A program made the position numbers and the translations under genes. Source: DASPJR01 sp035628505 (GTDB lineage Bacteria > Planctomycetota > SZUA-567 > H5-PLA8). Taken from it: DNA of 48,928 nt. Below the pieces are notes generated by a model. The model had not been told where the DNA came from, made no database searches, and saw nothing but the letters and a program-made list of their open reading frames with translations. This document shows, in pieces, positions 40,223-48,831 of this stretch. The stretch spans positions 1-48,928 of the forward strand of contig DASPJR010000035.1 in NCBI GenBank assembly GCA_035628505.1. Direction: 5' to 3'. Numbering within the stretch: the first letter of the stretch is position 1; every line of letters begins with the position of its first letter.

Positions 40223-41689
40223 TTACGGGAACAACCCCAGTGAGCGGGCGGCTTCGGCGACGCGGGTGACGGCGATCATCATCGCCGCGGTGCGCATGCT
40301 CACGCGCTCGCGGCGCGAGAGGGCCCAGAGATTCGTGAAGGCGCTCTTCATGATTTTGTGCAGGCGCGTGTTGATCTCGTCGAGCTCCCAGAAGTAGTAC
40401 TGAATTCCCTGCACCCACTCAAAGTAGCTGACCGTCACGCCGCCGGCATTAGCCAGGATGTCCGGCACGACGATAATGCCTTTCTTGTCCAGGATCGCAT
40501 CCGCGTCCGGCGTCGTCGGTCCATTGGCGCCCTCGACGATGATCTTTGCCTTGATCCGGTCGGCATTGCGTTCGGTGATGACGCCGCCGAGCGCCGCGGG
40601 AATAAGCACATCGCAATCCAGCGCGAGCAGATCTTCGTTGGTGATCTTCTGTCCCATGCCCTGGTCTTCGACGAAATCCTTCGAGCCCATCGCGGAGAAG
40701 AGCTTGAACGGATCGATGCCGTTTTCGTTGTAGATGCCGCTCTTCACGTCGCTGATGGCGATCACTTTTGCCCCCAGCTCGTGCACGGCCTTGGCCGCGT
40801 TCGATCCCACGTTGCCGGCGCCCTGGATTGCCACGCGCAGGCCTTTCATCTCAAGCCCGCATTCCTTCGCGACGGCGGCGGTGATGAAGCTGACGCCGCG
40901 GCCAGTCGCTTCGATGCGCCCGAGCGATCCGCCAACGGAAACTGGCTTGCCGGTAACAATCTGCGGGACGCTGTGACCGATGGTCATGGCGTACGTGTCC
41001 ATCATCCACGCCATAGTCTGCTGATTGGTGCCCATGTCGGGCGCCGGAATGTCCTTGTCCGGGCCGATGATGATCATGATCTCGGACGTGAATCGGCGCG
41101 TCAGGCGTTCGAGCTCACCGCTCGAAAGCCGCGAAGGGTCAACGACCACGCCGCCCTTGGCGCCGCCGTAGGGAATATTCATCAGCGCGCACTTCCAGGT
41201 CATCAGCATCGCCAGCGCCTTGACCTCTTCCATGCTGACTTCGTGATGGTAGCGGATGCCGCCTTTGCACGGGCCGCGATACTGGTTGTGATGCACGCGG
41301 TATCCGGAGAAGACTTCAACGCGGCCGTCGTCCATGCGTACCGGCACGGCGACTTCGAGCGTACGCTTGGGATGGCGCATCATCGTGTGAATGTTGGGAT
41401 CGAGTGAGATGCGCTTGGCGACCTCATCGAGCTGCCGCAGCGACTGTTCCCACATGTCGTGGCGTTTGAGAATTGATGTATTGCCCGGCCGGGGCGGATC
41501 GAGCGGCAGCGGAGCTGCCGCGGGCGCAGGCTCAAGTGTTACGGGGACCTGAGATCGTAACACGCCGGGGGATGCCGCAACCGTAGCAGGCGGGCGCGCG
41601 CCACCCGAGACCGGCTTGACTCGCACGGCCGGTGCTGCCGGCTGGTTGCCATTTCCATTTTTTTCTTTGCGGGTGTTTTTGCGGGCCAT
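40223..41689 (-). CDS. Glutamate dehydrogenase with Pro/Ala-rich N-terminal extension
   Basis: A 488-aa Glu/Leu/Phe/Val dehydrogenase interconverting glutamate and 2-oxoglutarate plus ammonia. Core motifs: GGIRYHHEVSMEEVKALA, the catalytic-lysine block PYGGAKGGV, PAPDMGTN, the NAD(P) motif GAGNVG and EGANGPTTPDAD. Residues 1-75 are an extra tail, Lys/Arg-rich at first and then Pro/Ala-rich (PAAPAVRVKP, EPAPAAAPLPLDPPRP); typical hexameric enzymes are about 410-450 residues and lack it. ATG 41689 follows GGAGG at nine bases, so the tail is really translated. It converges with the histidine kinase, 17 bp between stops. Confidence 0.92.
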   Translation of the reverse strand: MARKNTRKEKNGNGNQPAAPAVRVKPVSGGARPPATVAASPGVLRSQVPVTLEPAPAAAPLPLDPPRPGNTSILKRHDMWEQSLRQLDEVAKRISLDPNIHTMMRHPKRTLEVAVPVRMDDGRVEVFSGYRVHHNQYRGPCKGGIRYHHEVSMEEVKALAMLMTWKCALMNIPYGGAKGGVVVDPSRLSSGELERLTRRFTSEIMIIIGPDKDIPAPDMGTNQQTMAWMMDTYAMTIGHSVPQIVTGKPVSVGGSLGRIEATGRGVSFITAAVAKECGLEMKGLRVAIQGAGNVGSNAAKAVHELGAKVIAISDVKSGIYNENGIDPFKLFSAMGSKDFVEDQGMGQKITNEDLLALDCDVLIPAALGGVITERNADRIKAKIIVEGANGPTTPDADAILDKKGIIVVPDILANAGGVTVSYFEWVQGIQYYFWELDEINTRLHKIMKSAFTNLWALSRRERVSMRTAAMMIAVTRVAEAARSLGLFP

Positions 41690-41957
41690 CGAGGTGATCC
41701 TCCAATGGCATGCTTACCCCCGATGTGCAGGCTTTGCAAGGGATTCGCACGGTTGGCGAGGCCGACGAATGGAGCGGCTTGCCGGATTGCCACATTGTCT
41801 ACTACGTCTGTGCTGTTCTTCCAACCCGTCTATCAGCAAGGAGATCGAGCGCAACTGCAACAATTGAGAAGAAATTTTCAAGAAAGTCGCGACAAATGAC
41901 GAACGCTAATCGTTTCTTTAGAGTGAGGGGGAGCTTGTAAACGCTTCCGGCGCCGCC

Positions 41958-42458
41958 TCAGGTGAGCTGTTTGAGCGCAACCAGCGCGCGCGGACCTGAG
42001 GCGATGATGCGAATGCGGCGCTTCTGCGGCTCATAGTGTTCGATATTGACATCGATGCGGTCTTCAGGCCAGCGGTGATCGCCGATGCGTTCAGGCCACT
42101 CAACACAGACCAGCCCGTTGTCGTCGTTGAAGCACTCGGTGAGGCCGCTGGATTCCAGTTCCCCCGCGCCGCCCACCAGGCGGTAGGCATCGATATGATA
42201 TAAAGTCAACCGGCCACCACGGTAAACATGCTGAAGAACATAGGTGGGGCTCGTCACCACGACTCCCGGAGGGACGTTCAACCCGCAGGCGATTCCGCGA
42301 ACGAAGACGGTCTTTCCAGCGCCCAGTTCGCCAGAGAGGGTGATGACCATGCCGCCGTTAAGCACGCACGCCAGACGAATACCTAGCGCCTCGGTCTCCG
42401 CAGCCGAGCCGGTTTCAAGATCAAGCGTATACGTTTCGTTTGTCATAAGACAGCGCAC
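41958..42458 (-). CDS. tsaE: tRNA threonylcarbamoyladenosine biosynthesis ATPase TsaE
   Basis: A 166-aa P-loop ATPase partner of TsaB/TsaD in t6A37 formation on ANN-decoding tRNAs. Walker A is GELGAGKT (43-50); SPTYVLQHVY, LYHIDAYRL and CVEWPERIG are the conserved TsaE blocks. The start is GTG 42458, preceded by GGGAAGG at about six bases; ATG 42446 would drop four residues and lacks a site. The C-terminus is Arg-rich. It lies 243 bp downstream of thiL on the same strand and may be a separate unit. Confidence 0.92.
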   Translation of the reverse strand: MRCLMTNETYTLDLETGSAAETEALGIRLACVLNGGMVITLSGELGAGKTVFVRGIACGLNVPPGVVVTSPTYVLQHVYRGGRLTLYHIDAYRLVGGAGELESSGLTECFNDDNGLVCVEWPERIGDHRWPEDRIDVNIEHYEPQKRRIRIIASGPRALVALKQLT

Positions 42459-42701
42459 TGCAAACCTTCCCAGTGATCAAAATACAACAGTGTGCCTCGC
42501 AGTCACGTAACAAAAATTTACCATCGGGGGCTGCGATATGCACAATGAGCAATTTTCTTGCCGGGAATGTCATGTAAACGTTAACCATCACGCAACAGCT
42601 TGTCTGAACAAGCTTTGCATGCGTGCTGGTTCAAACCGAGCCAGACCATGCATGTCACAAAACACGCCACAATTTTTCGGCGGCTGGGTCAAGAGCGTTA
42701 G

Positions 42702-43634
42702 TCAGCGGTGTTCATAGCCAACATTTGTCAGCCGCTGCAGCGCACCGTTCGTGCGGATTAAGATGTCGAGCTTGCGCTCAATCCTGCCTATTCGTGTAAG
42801 CGGCACCCGGCCGCGCCACCGCCTCAGCAGCCGTTCGGCGGCACGGGATTCGACGGCAAGCAGGAGCTCGAAATCTTCACCATCGCCAAGAGCCTGCTCG
42901 AGTTCGCTTCTTCCACCGGCACGGGCAATTTTTCGTGCCGCCGCGCTGAACGGGATGAGCTGCGAGTCAAGCGTTGCTCCCACGCCGCTTTCTTGGCAGA
43001 GATGATGCAGATCCCGGCTCAGCCCATCAGTGATGTCAATGCAGGCATGCACCGCACCGGGCACGATCTGCCGGATTTTTTCCGCTTCAGGCAGGCGGGG
43101 TGAGAAGCGCAGATGCCCGCGGCTGTGCAGTGAGGCGCCCAGACGACCTGTGACCAGGAGCGTGTCTCCTGCACGCGCGCCCCTGCGCAGCCAGGCGCTG
43201 TTACGCGGACCTTCGCCGAGCAGCGACACGACGACGCTCAACCCCTGTTCTGATGTCGCCAGGTCTCCGCCTGCCAGGCCAAACTTGTATTTGCGGCAGC
43301 ATGCCGTGAGCCCGCGGTAGAGTTCCATCGCCAGCGCTTCTTTTGAACCTTTGCGCAGATTGACAGCTACGGTCGCTGCAACGGGCCAGAACCCCGTTGC
43401 GGCAATGTCGGAACACGCTTTGGCCATCGCTTTCCACCCCACATCAAACGGGCGGGCGGCGCCGGGTCCTGTGAGAACGAAATGCGTGCCTTCGATCACC
43501 TGGTCGATCTTGTAGGCCAGATCGCGCCGCGCGTTCCAGGAGACGATGGCGCAATCCTGTCCAGGGCCCACGGTGATCCACGGATGAGTCGGCGGGTTCG
43601 CGCGAAATTTTCTGATGAGCTTGAGTTCAGACAT
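42702..43634 (-). CDS. thiL: Thiamine-monophosphate kinase
   Basis: A 310-aa PurM-like ATP-dependent kinase making thiamine diphosphate from thiamine monophosphate. Conserved pieces are GPGQDCAIV (metal site), KIDQVIEGTHF, AMAKACSDIAATG, FGLAGGDLATSEQ, the MgATP block CIDITDGLSRDLHHL and GDGEDFELLLAV. ATG 43634 has a weak AGG. The upstream gap carries a palindrome with an AT-rich arm (43641-43724). Located between the Nudix gene and tsaE, a housekeeping neighbourhood. Confidence 0.92.
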   Translation of the reverse strand: MSELKLIRKFRANPPTHPWITVGPGQDCAIVSWNARRDLAYKIDQVIEGTHFVLTGPGAARPFDVGWKAMAKACSDIAATGFWPVAATVAVNLRKGSKEALAMELYRGLTACCRKYKFGLAGGDLATSEQGLSVVVSLLGEGPRNSAWLRRGARAGDTLLVTGRLGASLHSRGHLRFSPRLPEAEKIRQIVPGAVHACIDITDGLSRDLHHLCQESGVGATLDSQLIPFSAAARKIARAGGRSELEQALGDGEDFELLLAVESRAAERLLRRWRGRVPLTRIGRIERKLDILIRTNGALQRLTNVGYEHR

Positions 43635-43640
43635 GGTACC

Positions 43641-43724
43641 TGATGCTTAATGCATGATACATAAACTACTGCACCTGCAGGCTCTCCCCTTTTTTAAGTA
43701 TCATGCATTATGCATCACGCATCA
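43641..43724. repeat. TGATGCATAATGCATGATAC palindrome between Nudix and thiL genes
   Basis: The left arm TGATGCTTAATGCATGATAC (43641-43660) is inverted as GTATCATGCATTATGCATCA (43698-43717), with an extra eight bases in the right arm before its terminal GCATCA. A CCCCTTTTTT tract lies between. The right arm reaches the stop codon of the Nudix gene (43722-43724). Confidence 0.8.
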
Positions 43725-44141
43725 TTTCTGTTGAATGTGTTTTGCAGCGCGCCTGAAGATCTCGCGCATGTCATCGTGCGGGATCATGATTTCGAGCTCG
43801 GCCAGCGTGGCCAGATGCGCTTCGGTGTGTTCGTGCGAAAGCTTTACGTCATCGGACTCAATCTGGCAGAGGAAGTAAACGACCTGCTTCGGTAGTTTCT
43901 GGCCCTTTTTATCTATCGTGTAACTGAGGATTTCGCGGAACTTCGGGTCGAAGGAGAGCTTGCGCAGGCCTGCTTCTTCGTACAGTTCGCGCGTGGCCGT
44001 CTCGACTTCCGTTTCGCCGCTCTCGGCCTTTCCCTTGGGGGGCCCCCATTCTCCGTGCTTGCTGGAACGCAGGATCAGGAAGAGAAGATCTTTGCCGTCC
44101 TTAAGGTAACAGATTGCACCTGCAGCTTTGATCTCGGCCAT
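43722..44141 (-). CDS. Nudix hydrolase (Ap4A-hydrolase-like)
   Basis: A 139-aa Nudix protein. The full Nudix box is present as GKAESGETEVETATRELYEEAGL, fitting Gx5Ex7REUxEExGU, and it is preceded by WGPPKG, characteristic of the diadenosine tetraphosphatase (NUDT2-like) branch. The N-terminal AAGAICYLK strand is standard. ATG 44141 follows GGGGA at seven bases; the frame is open 11 codons further up. It lies between the large kinase gene (upstream) and thiL. Likely hydrolyses dinucleoside polyphosphates; substrate not proven. Confidence 0.87.
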   Translation of the reverse strand: MAEIKAAGAICYLKDGKDLLFLILRSSKHGEWGPPKGKAESGETEVETATRELYEEAGLRKLSFDPKFREILSYTIDKKGQKLPKQVVYFLCQIESDDVKLSHEHTEAHLATLAELEIMIPHDDMREIFRRAAKHIQQK

Positions 44142-44280
44142 AGATGATCCCCGGAGCTGGCGTCCTCTTTGCAATCAAAGTTAGGCAAAGGCGGAGGGAG
44201 CGCAAGATGATTTGGAAAGTGATTCCAGATCGAGCGGGATAATAGTCTTGGCTGCCACACCATCGGGTGAAACGAGTCCT

Positions 44281-47200
44281 TTATGGAGGATTGCTCGAAG
44301 CAGCGGAGACTTTAACTGACGTGAACTCTGCCGGTGCGCCGTAGCTGAACAGGGCGACGCTGCGGCGTTTGCCGGTGCCGTTGACGGCCGTGGTGGATTT
44401 TATCACGGGAGTCCCGTCGGCAAGAACCTCCATCGTACCGCCTTGAAAACGAACAACGAATTCAGTGCGTCCGGCCCAGTTGCCCGGAGCAATCTGCTCA
44501 ACTGATTTATTTGTAGTCACATCGTAGACGCCAATGCGAATCACGCCTTTTTCATCGCGGTGCACGGTATCGGCTTTTTCGTTCACGAGAAAGTTAAGGA
44601 AAAATGTGTGAGCTGTATTGACCCGAACGGTGCACTCCATGTCGCCCGGCATCTGCTGGCCGTACGTGGCCTTCGCCGTGGTGCCCTTCGGCGGCGTGGC
44701 GATCACTTTGTTGTTCTCCGCTTTCCATTCGCCCCGGTTGACGATCCAGTTGGTGTTAAAATTTTTATCGATCAGTTCGCGGGGTTCTGTGTCTTGCGCG
44801 ATTTTACCAGGCCATTCGCAGATGAAGCCCTCCAGCACCAGAGCGCCTTGAGGATTCACACCGGGGCCGTCGTTCAGCTCAAGGGTGAAGTCCAGAAAAA
44901 GAATGTAACCGTCCTTTCCGCGATACTTCGGGTAAAGACCGTCGCCTAACACTGTTCCATCAATGTTCTTCCACTCGCCGTTTTCCTTGTAGCCGCCGAT
45001 GAAGAGCTTCTTGCCGCGTGCTTCAGGAAATTGTTCAACCAGCATTTGCAGCAGGTCGCTCCTGCGAAGAATCGACAGGCGCCCGCCCATCTGTTCGCAC
45101 TTCGATCGGGCCTGGTCCCACCGTTGACGATCGGCCGGTTCATGAAACGCCTTGTACCAGCGGCCATCGATTGCCACCGCATCGGCGGGAACATTGGCCG
45201 GCCGGTTGGGCGCATTCGGGCGCACGACCGATCCAGGCGCCTGAGTCTGTGTCGTTCCGGCGGTACCTGGCAACTTCCACAGCCGCAGCGTCTTGTCCTG
45301 AAGCCCTACCAGGAATTTCGTGCCGTCGCGGTTGATGCGCACCTCGCCGCCCTGGGAACCGAGATCGAACTTTTGAATTTCCTTGCCCGTCAGCGCTTCC
45401 CAGAGCCGCACCGTATTGTCTTCGCCAGCCGATAAGACGCGTTTTCCGTCCGGCAGGAACACCACGCCCCAGGTTTTCTTCGTGTGGCCTTTAAACATGG
45501 CCGAGCCTTCGGCGTGCAGGTTGTAGACCCGCACTGTTGTGTCTTCGCTCGCTGAGGCCGCAAGCTTTCCGTCCGGCGAGAAGCAGACGCCGTGAATCTC
45601 CGCGAGGTGATCCGAGAATGACTTGAGCATCGCGCCATTCTCCGTAGCCCAGAGCCGCAGCGTTCTATCAGCGCCGCCGGAGAGCAGGTACTTGCCATCT
45701 GGCGAGAATGCGACGCCCATAATCTTCTGTGAATGGCCTGTGAATTTTCTGATCAGCTTGCCGCTCGTGACATGCCAGATGGCGAGCGTTGAATCATCAA
45801 GACCGGCCGCCACACGTGTCGAATCAGGCGAGAAGGCCACTCCGTTTACTTTCGACGTCACCCCTTCCATGCGAAGCAGCTCTGTTCCCTTCTCGACATC
45901 CCAGATCCGCAACGTGTTGTCTTCGGCGCCGGAGGCAGCCAGGCGGCTGTTCGGCGCAATGGCTACGCCACGTAAGGCGGCAGTATGGCCAGAAAGTGTG
46001 CGCATTTCGTTTGGGTTTTCAGCATTCCAGAGCCGCAGCGTTTTATCCTTGCTGCCGGCAATCACGTATTTTTCGTCGCTGGAGATATCGATACCGCTGG
46101 TCCACTCAGTATGACCTTTAAACGTGCGGTATTCGACTGCTTTCGTCGAAGGCGGCACCGGCGTGACGTAGGGAGTTGCGCCCGGCCTCAACTGCATGAG
46201 TCCGATCGCATGCAACAGATCCGTTCTGCGCCCCCAGATTCCCACGGCTGGGCTGGTGCCTAACGGGATTTTCTTGTCATTGGTGTGTGTACCCCCTGCC
46301 TTCGGGCTGGTGTACGCATCGGCTGGATCCAGTTCGATGCCGTTTGGCTTTACTCTCAAAAATCTCAACTCGATAGCATCCACGCGCAAACCGAACTCGA
46401 CACGCATCTCGCCGACGGCATAGCCCTCGCGCGCAACGATCTCGGTTTTTTTCCCTCCCACCCAGCCCTGCTTCTGCCCGCGAAAGAGCCCGCGTTCTCC
46501 GCGGAACACCGGCTGAACCCCGCCGACAATCAGGTGGCCATCCCAATTCCATTCAAAAACATCGAGTCCCACCAGAAGCGCGGGCTCGGTACACAGCACT
46601 TCAAATTCGTTGCCGCCCTGGCCGCCGATTGCATCCGTTCTTCCGTACTGCCTTGCAGCCAGCGCCGCGCTCAACGACTTGGTTAAATTCACCTGCGCTG
46701 CCTGCGTCGCCACCGCGGGTCCTAATTCCTGCTCGGGAAGGTGAAACAGGTACTCCGGCGGAATCGACTGCAGCGCGGGCGCATCTTTCTGCGCCCACTG
46801 CAACCGGCAGAACGCCACTCCCGTCTTTTCCACGTAGGTCACTTTCAACGCATGATCGCCGGCTGCCAGTTCCCTCTCGCCGGGCGGTACGCGTTCGCCG
46901 TCGAGCCATACGCTGATGTCGTCGTCAACTTTTGCGTCGAGATTGTAGCGTCCGGTTTTCGGTATTCGCAGAAAGCCGACCCAGCGCACGGAGAACTGGT
47001 CAGCGGGAACTTCAGGCGCCGGCGCTTTCTCGTCCCAGTGAAAATCGATGTTCGGATCGACGCGCTGCAGCAGCACGCGCCCGTTTTCGGGATCCGTTCC
47101 ATACAGGTAGGTTGCCGCCAGTCCTGGGCGCAGGTTGGCAATCGTCACCGGCGGCTGCGCAGGCTTTGTGCTTGCAGCTGGCGCAGCCGTCCTGCCGGGT

Positions 47201-48723
47201 TCCGGATCTTTCTTCGCTGCAGGCTCAACTCGCGTCTTAGCGGACTCCGGTGTTGCCACCGTTGTGCCTGCTGAGGGCGGAGTCACGAGCGGAGGTGTCG
47301 TGGACACAACCGGCGGGGTTGTCTCGTTCCTGCCGGTCATCATGGAAAACAGAAAAGCCAGCAACCCGAGGCCGAATAATCCCGCGGCCGCCATCAGCGG
47401 CACACTTGTTGTCTGCTTCTGCGTTGTTCGCCGTTCGCCTGCACGGCGGTCGTCAGCCCGGCGGTCACCGACCAGCTCATGCTGCTGCGTGCCGCGCCGG
47501 CCAGGCTGTGCGCCAACCGGTTGCAGCGGCCCCGCCGTGCCGCCGCGCTTTCCTGGCTGCGCGCCGACCGGCTGCAGCGGCCCTGCCGTACCGCCGCGCT
47601 TGGCGCCGGCGCCCGTGCGCTTGGCCATCGCGCGCATGGCAATGCTGGATTTGCCGATGTCCAGCGAGGATCCGGCCGGCGGCTTGCCTTGCTGGATGAG
47701 TTCCAGGTCCGCGATCAGGGCCGCGCAGTCCGCGTAACGGTCGTGGGGCTCCTTGGCCATCATTTTTTGAATGACTTCGACCACGCCGTCGGGAAGCTCG
47801 GGCACGAGATCCTGCGGGTTAGGCAGCTCCTCGCTGAGATGTTTCATCATGATCAGCGCGGCGGTGCTGCCCTGGAACGGCGTCTGCCCGGTAATGAAAT
47901 GGTAGAACGTGGCGCCCAGCGAATAGATATCCGTGCGGCCATCAACGTCCTTCTGTCCACGAGCCTGCTCGGGCGAAATGTAATGCGGCGTGCCTATTGC
48001 CACACCGGTCTGAGTCGCGAAGCTGCTCTCTGCGTCCAGGATGTTCTTGGAGAGCCCGAGATCGAGGATCTTAGCTACGCCATCATTGGTAACGAAGATA
48101 TTGGCCGGCTTGATATCCCGATGAATCACGCCGTGCTTGTGGGCGTGATCGAGGCCGCGCGCGACCTGCAGCGTAATATCGACGGCCTGGTCCCACGGCA
48201 TGAGAGTCTGCCGCTTCAGGCGTGCATCGAGCGGCTCGCCTTCACAGTATTCCATACTGTAAAAGTGATGCCCCATCTCCTCGCCAACGGAGTACGCCGC
48301 GACAATATTGAGGTGGTTCAGCTTGCCAGCGGCCTTTGCTTCGCGGCGAAAGCGGTTCAGAAATTCGGAATCTTTGGCATGTTTTTGCGGCAGCACTTTC
48401 ACCGCAACCTGTCGGCCTGCGTTGGTGTCCTCGGCAAGGAAGACTGCGCCCATGCCGCCTTCACCAAGCTTTTTTATGAGCTTGTAGGGCCCCAGCTGCT
48501 TGACACCGCCAGACTGCTTGGCCTGGAGTTTTTTCTCGATGTTCTCACGCATGGAAGCGGTGAGCACACCTTGCGTAACCAGAATATCGGCGAGGGATTG
48601 GCGCTCACCATTGCCGGCCTTCTGTGCCTGCACGGCACGGGCCGCTTCGATTTGATCAAACGTGGCGACGCCGACCTGGGTGAGATATTGAGCAAACGCT
48701 TCGTCGGCTGGGTGACTGGACAT
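44281..48723 (-). CDS. 1480-aa Ser/Thr kinase with PA14, WD40 propeller and C-type-lectin domain
   Basis: Domains in order: residues 8-68 a two-motif helical region (FAQYLTQVGVATFDQIEAA, LADILVTQGVLTASM) resembling an MshEN/GspE-N domain; kinase 78-345 with GEGGMG 87-92, Lys109, Glu128, HRDIKPAN (Asp203), DLG 221-223 and SPE at 250-252; a basic linker with a 17-residue duplication (about 374-408); one transmembrane helix (about 440-462); a Pro/Thr linker; PA14 (about 528-662); an NPCBM-like beta region; a seven-bladed WD40 propeller (about 861-1152, ending in LRLW-type strands); a C-type-lectin-like domain (about 1165-1305, WDQARSKCEQMGGRLSI ... GFICEW); and a concanavalin-like C-terminus. 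ATG 48723 follows GGGGAAG. The kinase should be cytoplasmic and the rest outside. Signal unknown. Confidence 0.87.
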   Translation of the reverse strand: MSSHPADEAFAQYLTQVGVATFDQIEAARAVQAQKAGNGERQSLADILVTQGVLTASMRENIEKKLQAKQSGGVKQLGPYKLIKKLGEGGMGAVFLAEDTNAGRQVAVKVLPQKHAKDSEFLNRFRREAKAAGKLNHLNIVAAYSVGEEMGHHFYSMEYCEGEPLDARLKRQTLMPWDQAVDITLQVARGLDHAHKHGVIHRDIKPANIFVTNDGVAKILDLGLSKNILDAESSFATQTGVAIGTPHYISPEQARGQKDVDGRTDIYSLGATFYHFITGQTPFQGSTAALIMMKHLSEELPNPQDLVPELPDGVVEVIQKMMAKEPHDRYADCAALIADLELIQQGKPPAGSSLDIGKSSIAMRAMAKRTGAGAKRGGTAGPLQPVGAQPGKRGGTAGPLQPVGAQPGRRGTQQHELVGDRRADDRRAGERRTTQKQTTSVPLMAAAGLFGLGLLAFLFSMMTGRNETTPPVVSTTPPLVTPPSAGTTVATPESAKTRVEPAAKKDPEPGRTAAPAASTKPAQPPVTIANLRPGLAATYLYGTDPENGRVLLQRVDPNIDFHWDEKAPAPEVPADQFSVRWVGFLRIPKTGRYNLDAKVDDDISVWLDGERVPPGERELAAGDHALKVTYVEKTGVAFCRLQWAQKDAPALQSIPPEYLFHLPEQELGPAVATQAAQVNLTKSLSAALAARQYGRTDAIGGQGGNEFEVLCTEPALLVGLDVFEWNWDGHLIVGGVQPVFRGERGLFRGQKQGWVGGKKTEIVAREGYAVGEMRVEFGLRVDAIELRFLRVKPNGIELDPADAYTSPKAGGTHTNDKKIPLGTSPAVGIWGRRTDLLHAIGLMQLRPGATPYVTPVPPSTKAVEYRTFKGHTEWTSGIDISSDEKYVIAGSKDKTLRLWNAENPNEMRTLSGHTAALRGVAIAPNSRLAASGAEDNTLRIWDVEKGTELLRMEGVTSKVNGVAFSPDSTRVAAGLDDSTLAIWHVTSGKLIRKFTGHSQKIMGVAFSPDGKYLLSGGADRTLRLWATENGAMLKSFSDHLAEIHGVCFSPDGKLAASASEDTTVRVYNLHAEGSAMFKGHTKKTWGVVFLPDGKRVLSAGEDNTVRLWEALTGKEIQKFDLGSQGGEVRINRDGTKFLVGLQDKTLRLWKLPGTAGTTQTQAPGSVVRPNAPNRPANVPADAVAIDGRWYKAFHEPADRQRWDQARSKCEQMGGRLSILRRSDLLQMLVEQFPEARGKKLFIGGYKENGEWKNIDGTVLGDGLYPKYRGKDGYILFLDFTLELNDGPGVNPQGALVLEGFICEWPGKIAQDTEPRELIDKNFNTNWIVNRGEWKAENNKVIATPPKGTTAKATYGQQMPGDMECTVRVNTAHTFFLNFLVNEKADTVHRDEKGVIRIGVYDVTTNKSVEQIAPGNWAGRTEFVVRFQGGTMEVLADGTPVIKSTTAVNGTGKRRSVALFSYGAPAEFTSVKVSAASSNPP
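47501..47601 (-). repeat. 51-bp tandem duplication in the kinase linker
   Basis: Two near-identical 51-bp units, starting about 47501 and 47552, each encoding KRGGTAGPLQPVGAQPG. The change is in frame and lies between the kinase domain and the membrane helix. Confidence 0.9.
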
Positions 48724-48831
48724 ACTGCTTCCCCGAAGGCATGCGTCCAGATGCGATACACGTTGCGGACAATCAAGCTATCACACCACGTGCAGTGGGG
48801 TCAAGGATGAGTGCGCTAAAACAGCATGTAT

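Noticed and set aside
41710..41940. 76-codon plus-strand frame upstream of glutamate dehydrogenase
   Set aside because: No ribosome site, no motif, lies in the leader of a strongly supported opposite gene.
47479..48810. Long plus-strand open frame opposite the large kinase (443 codons)
   Set aside because: Antisense shadow of the kinase domain, Arg/His-rich with no recognisable domain or ribosome site.
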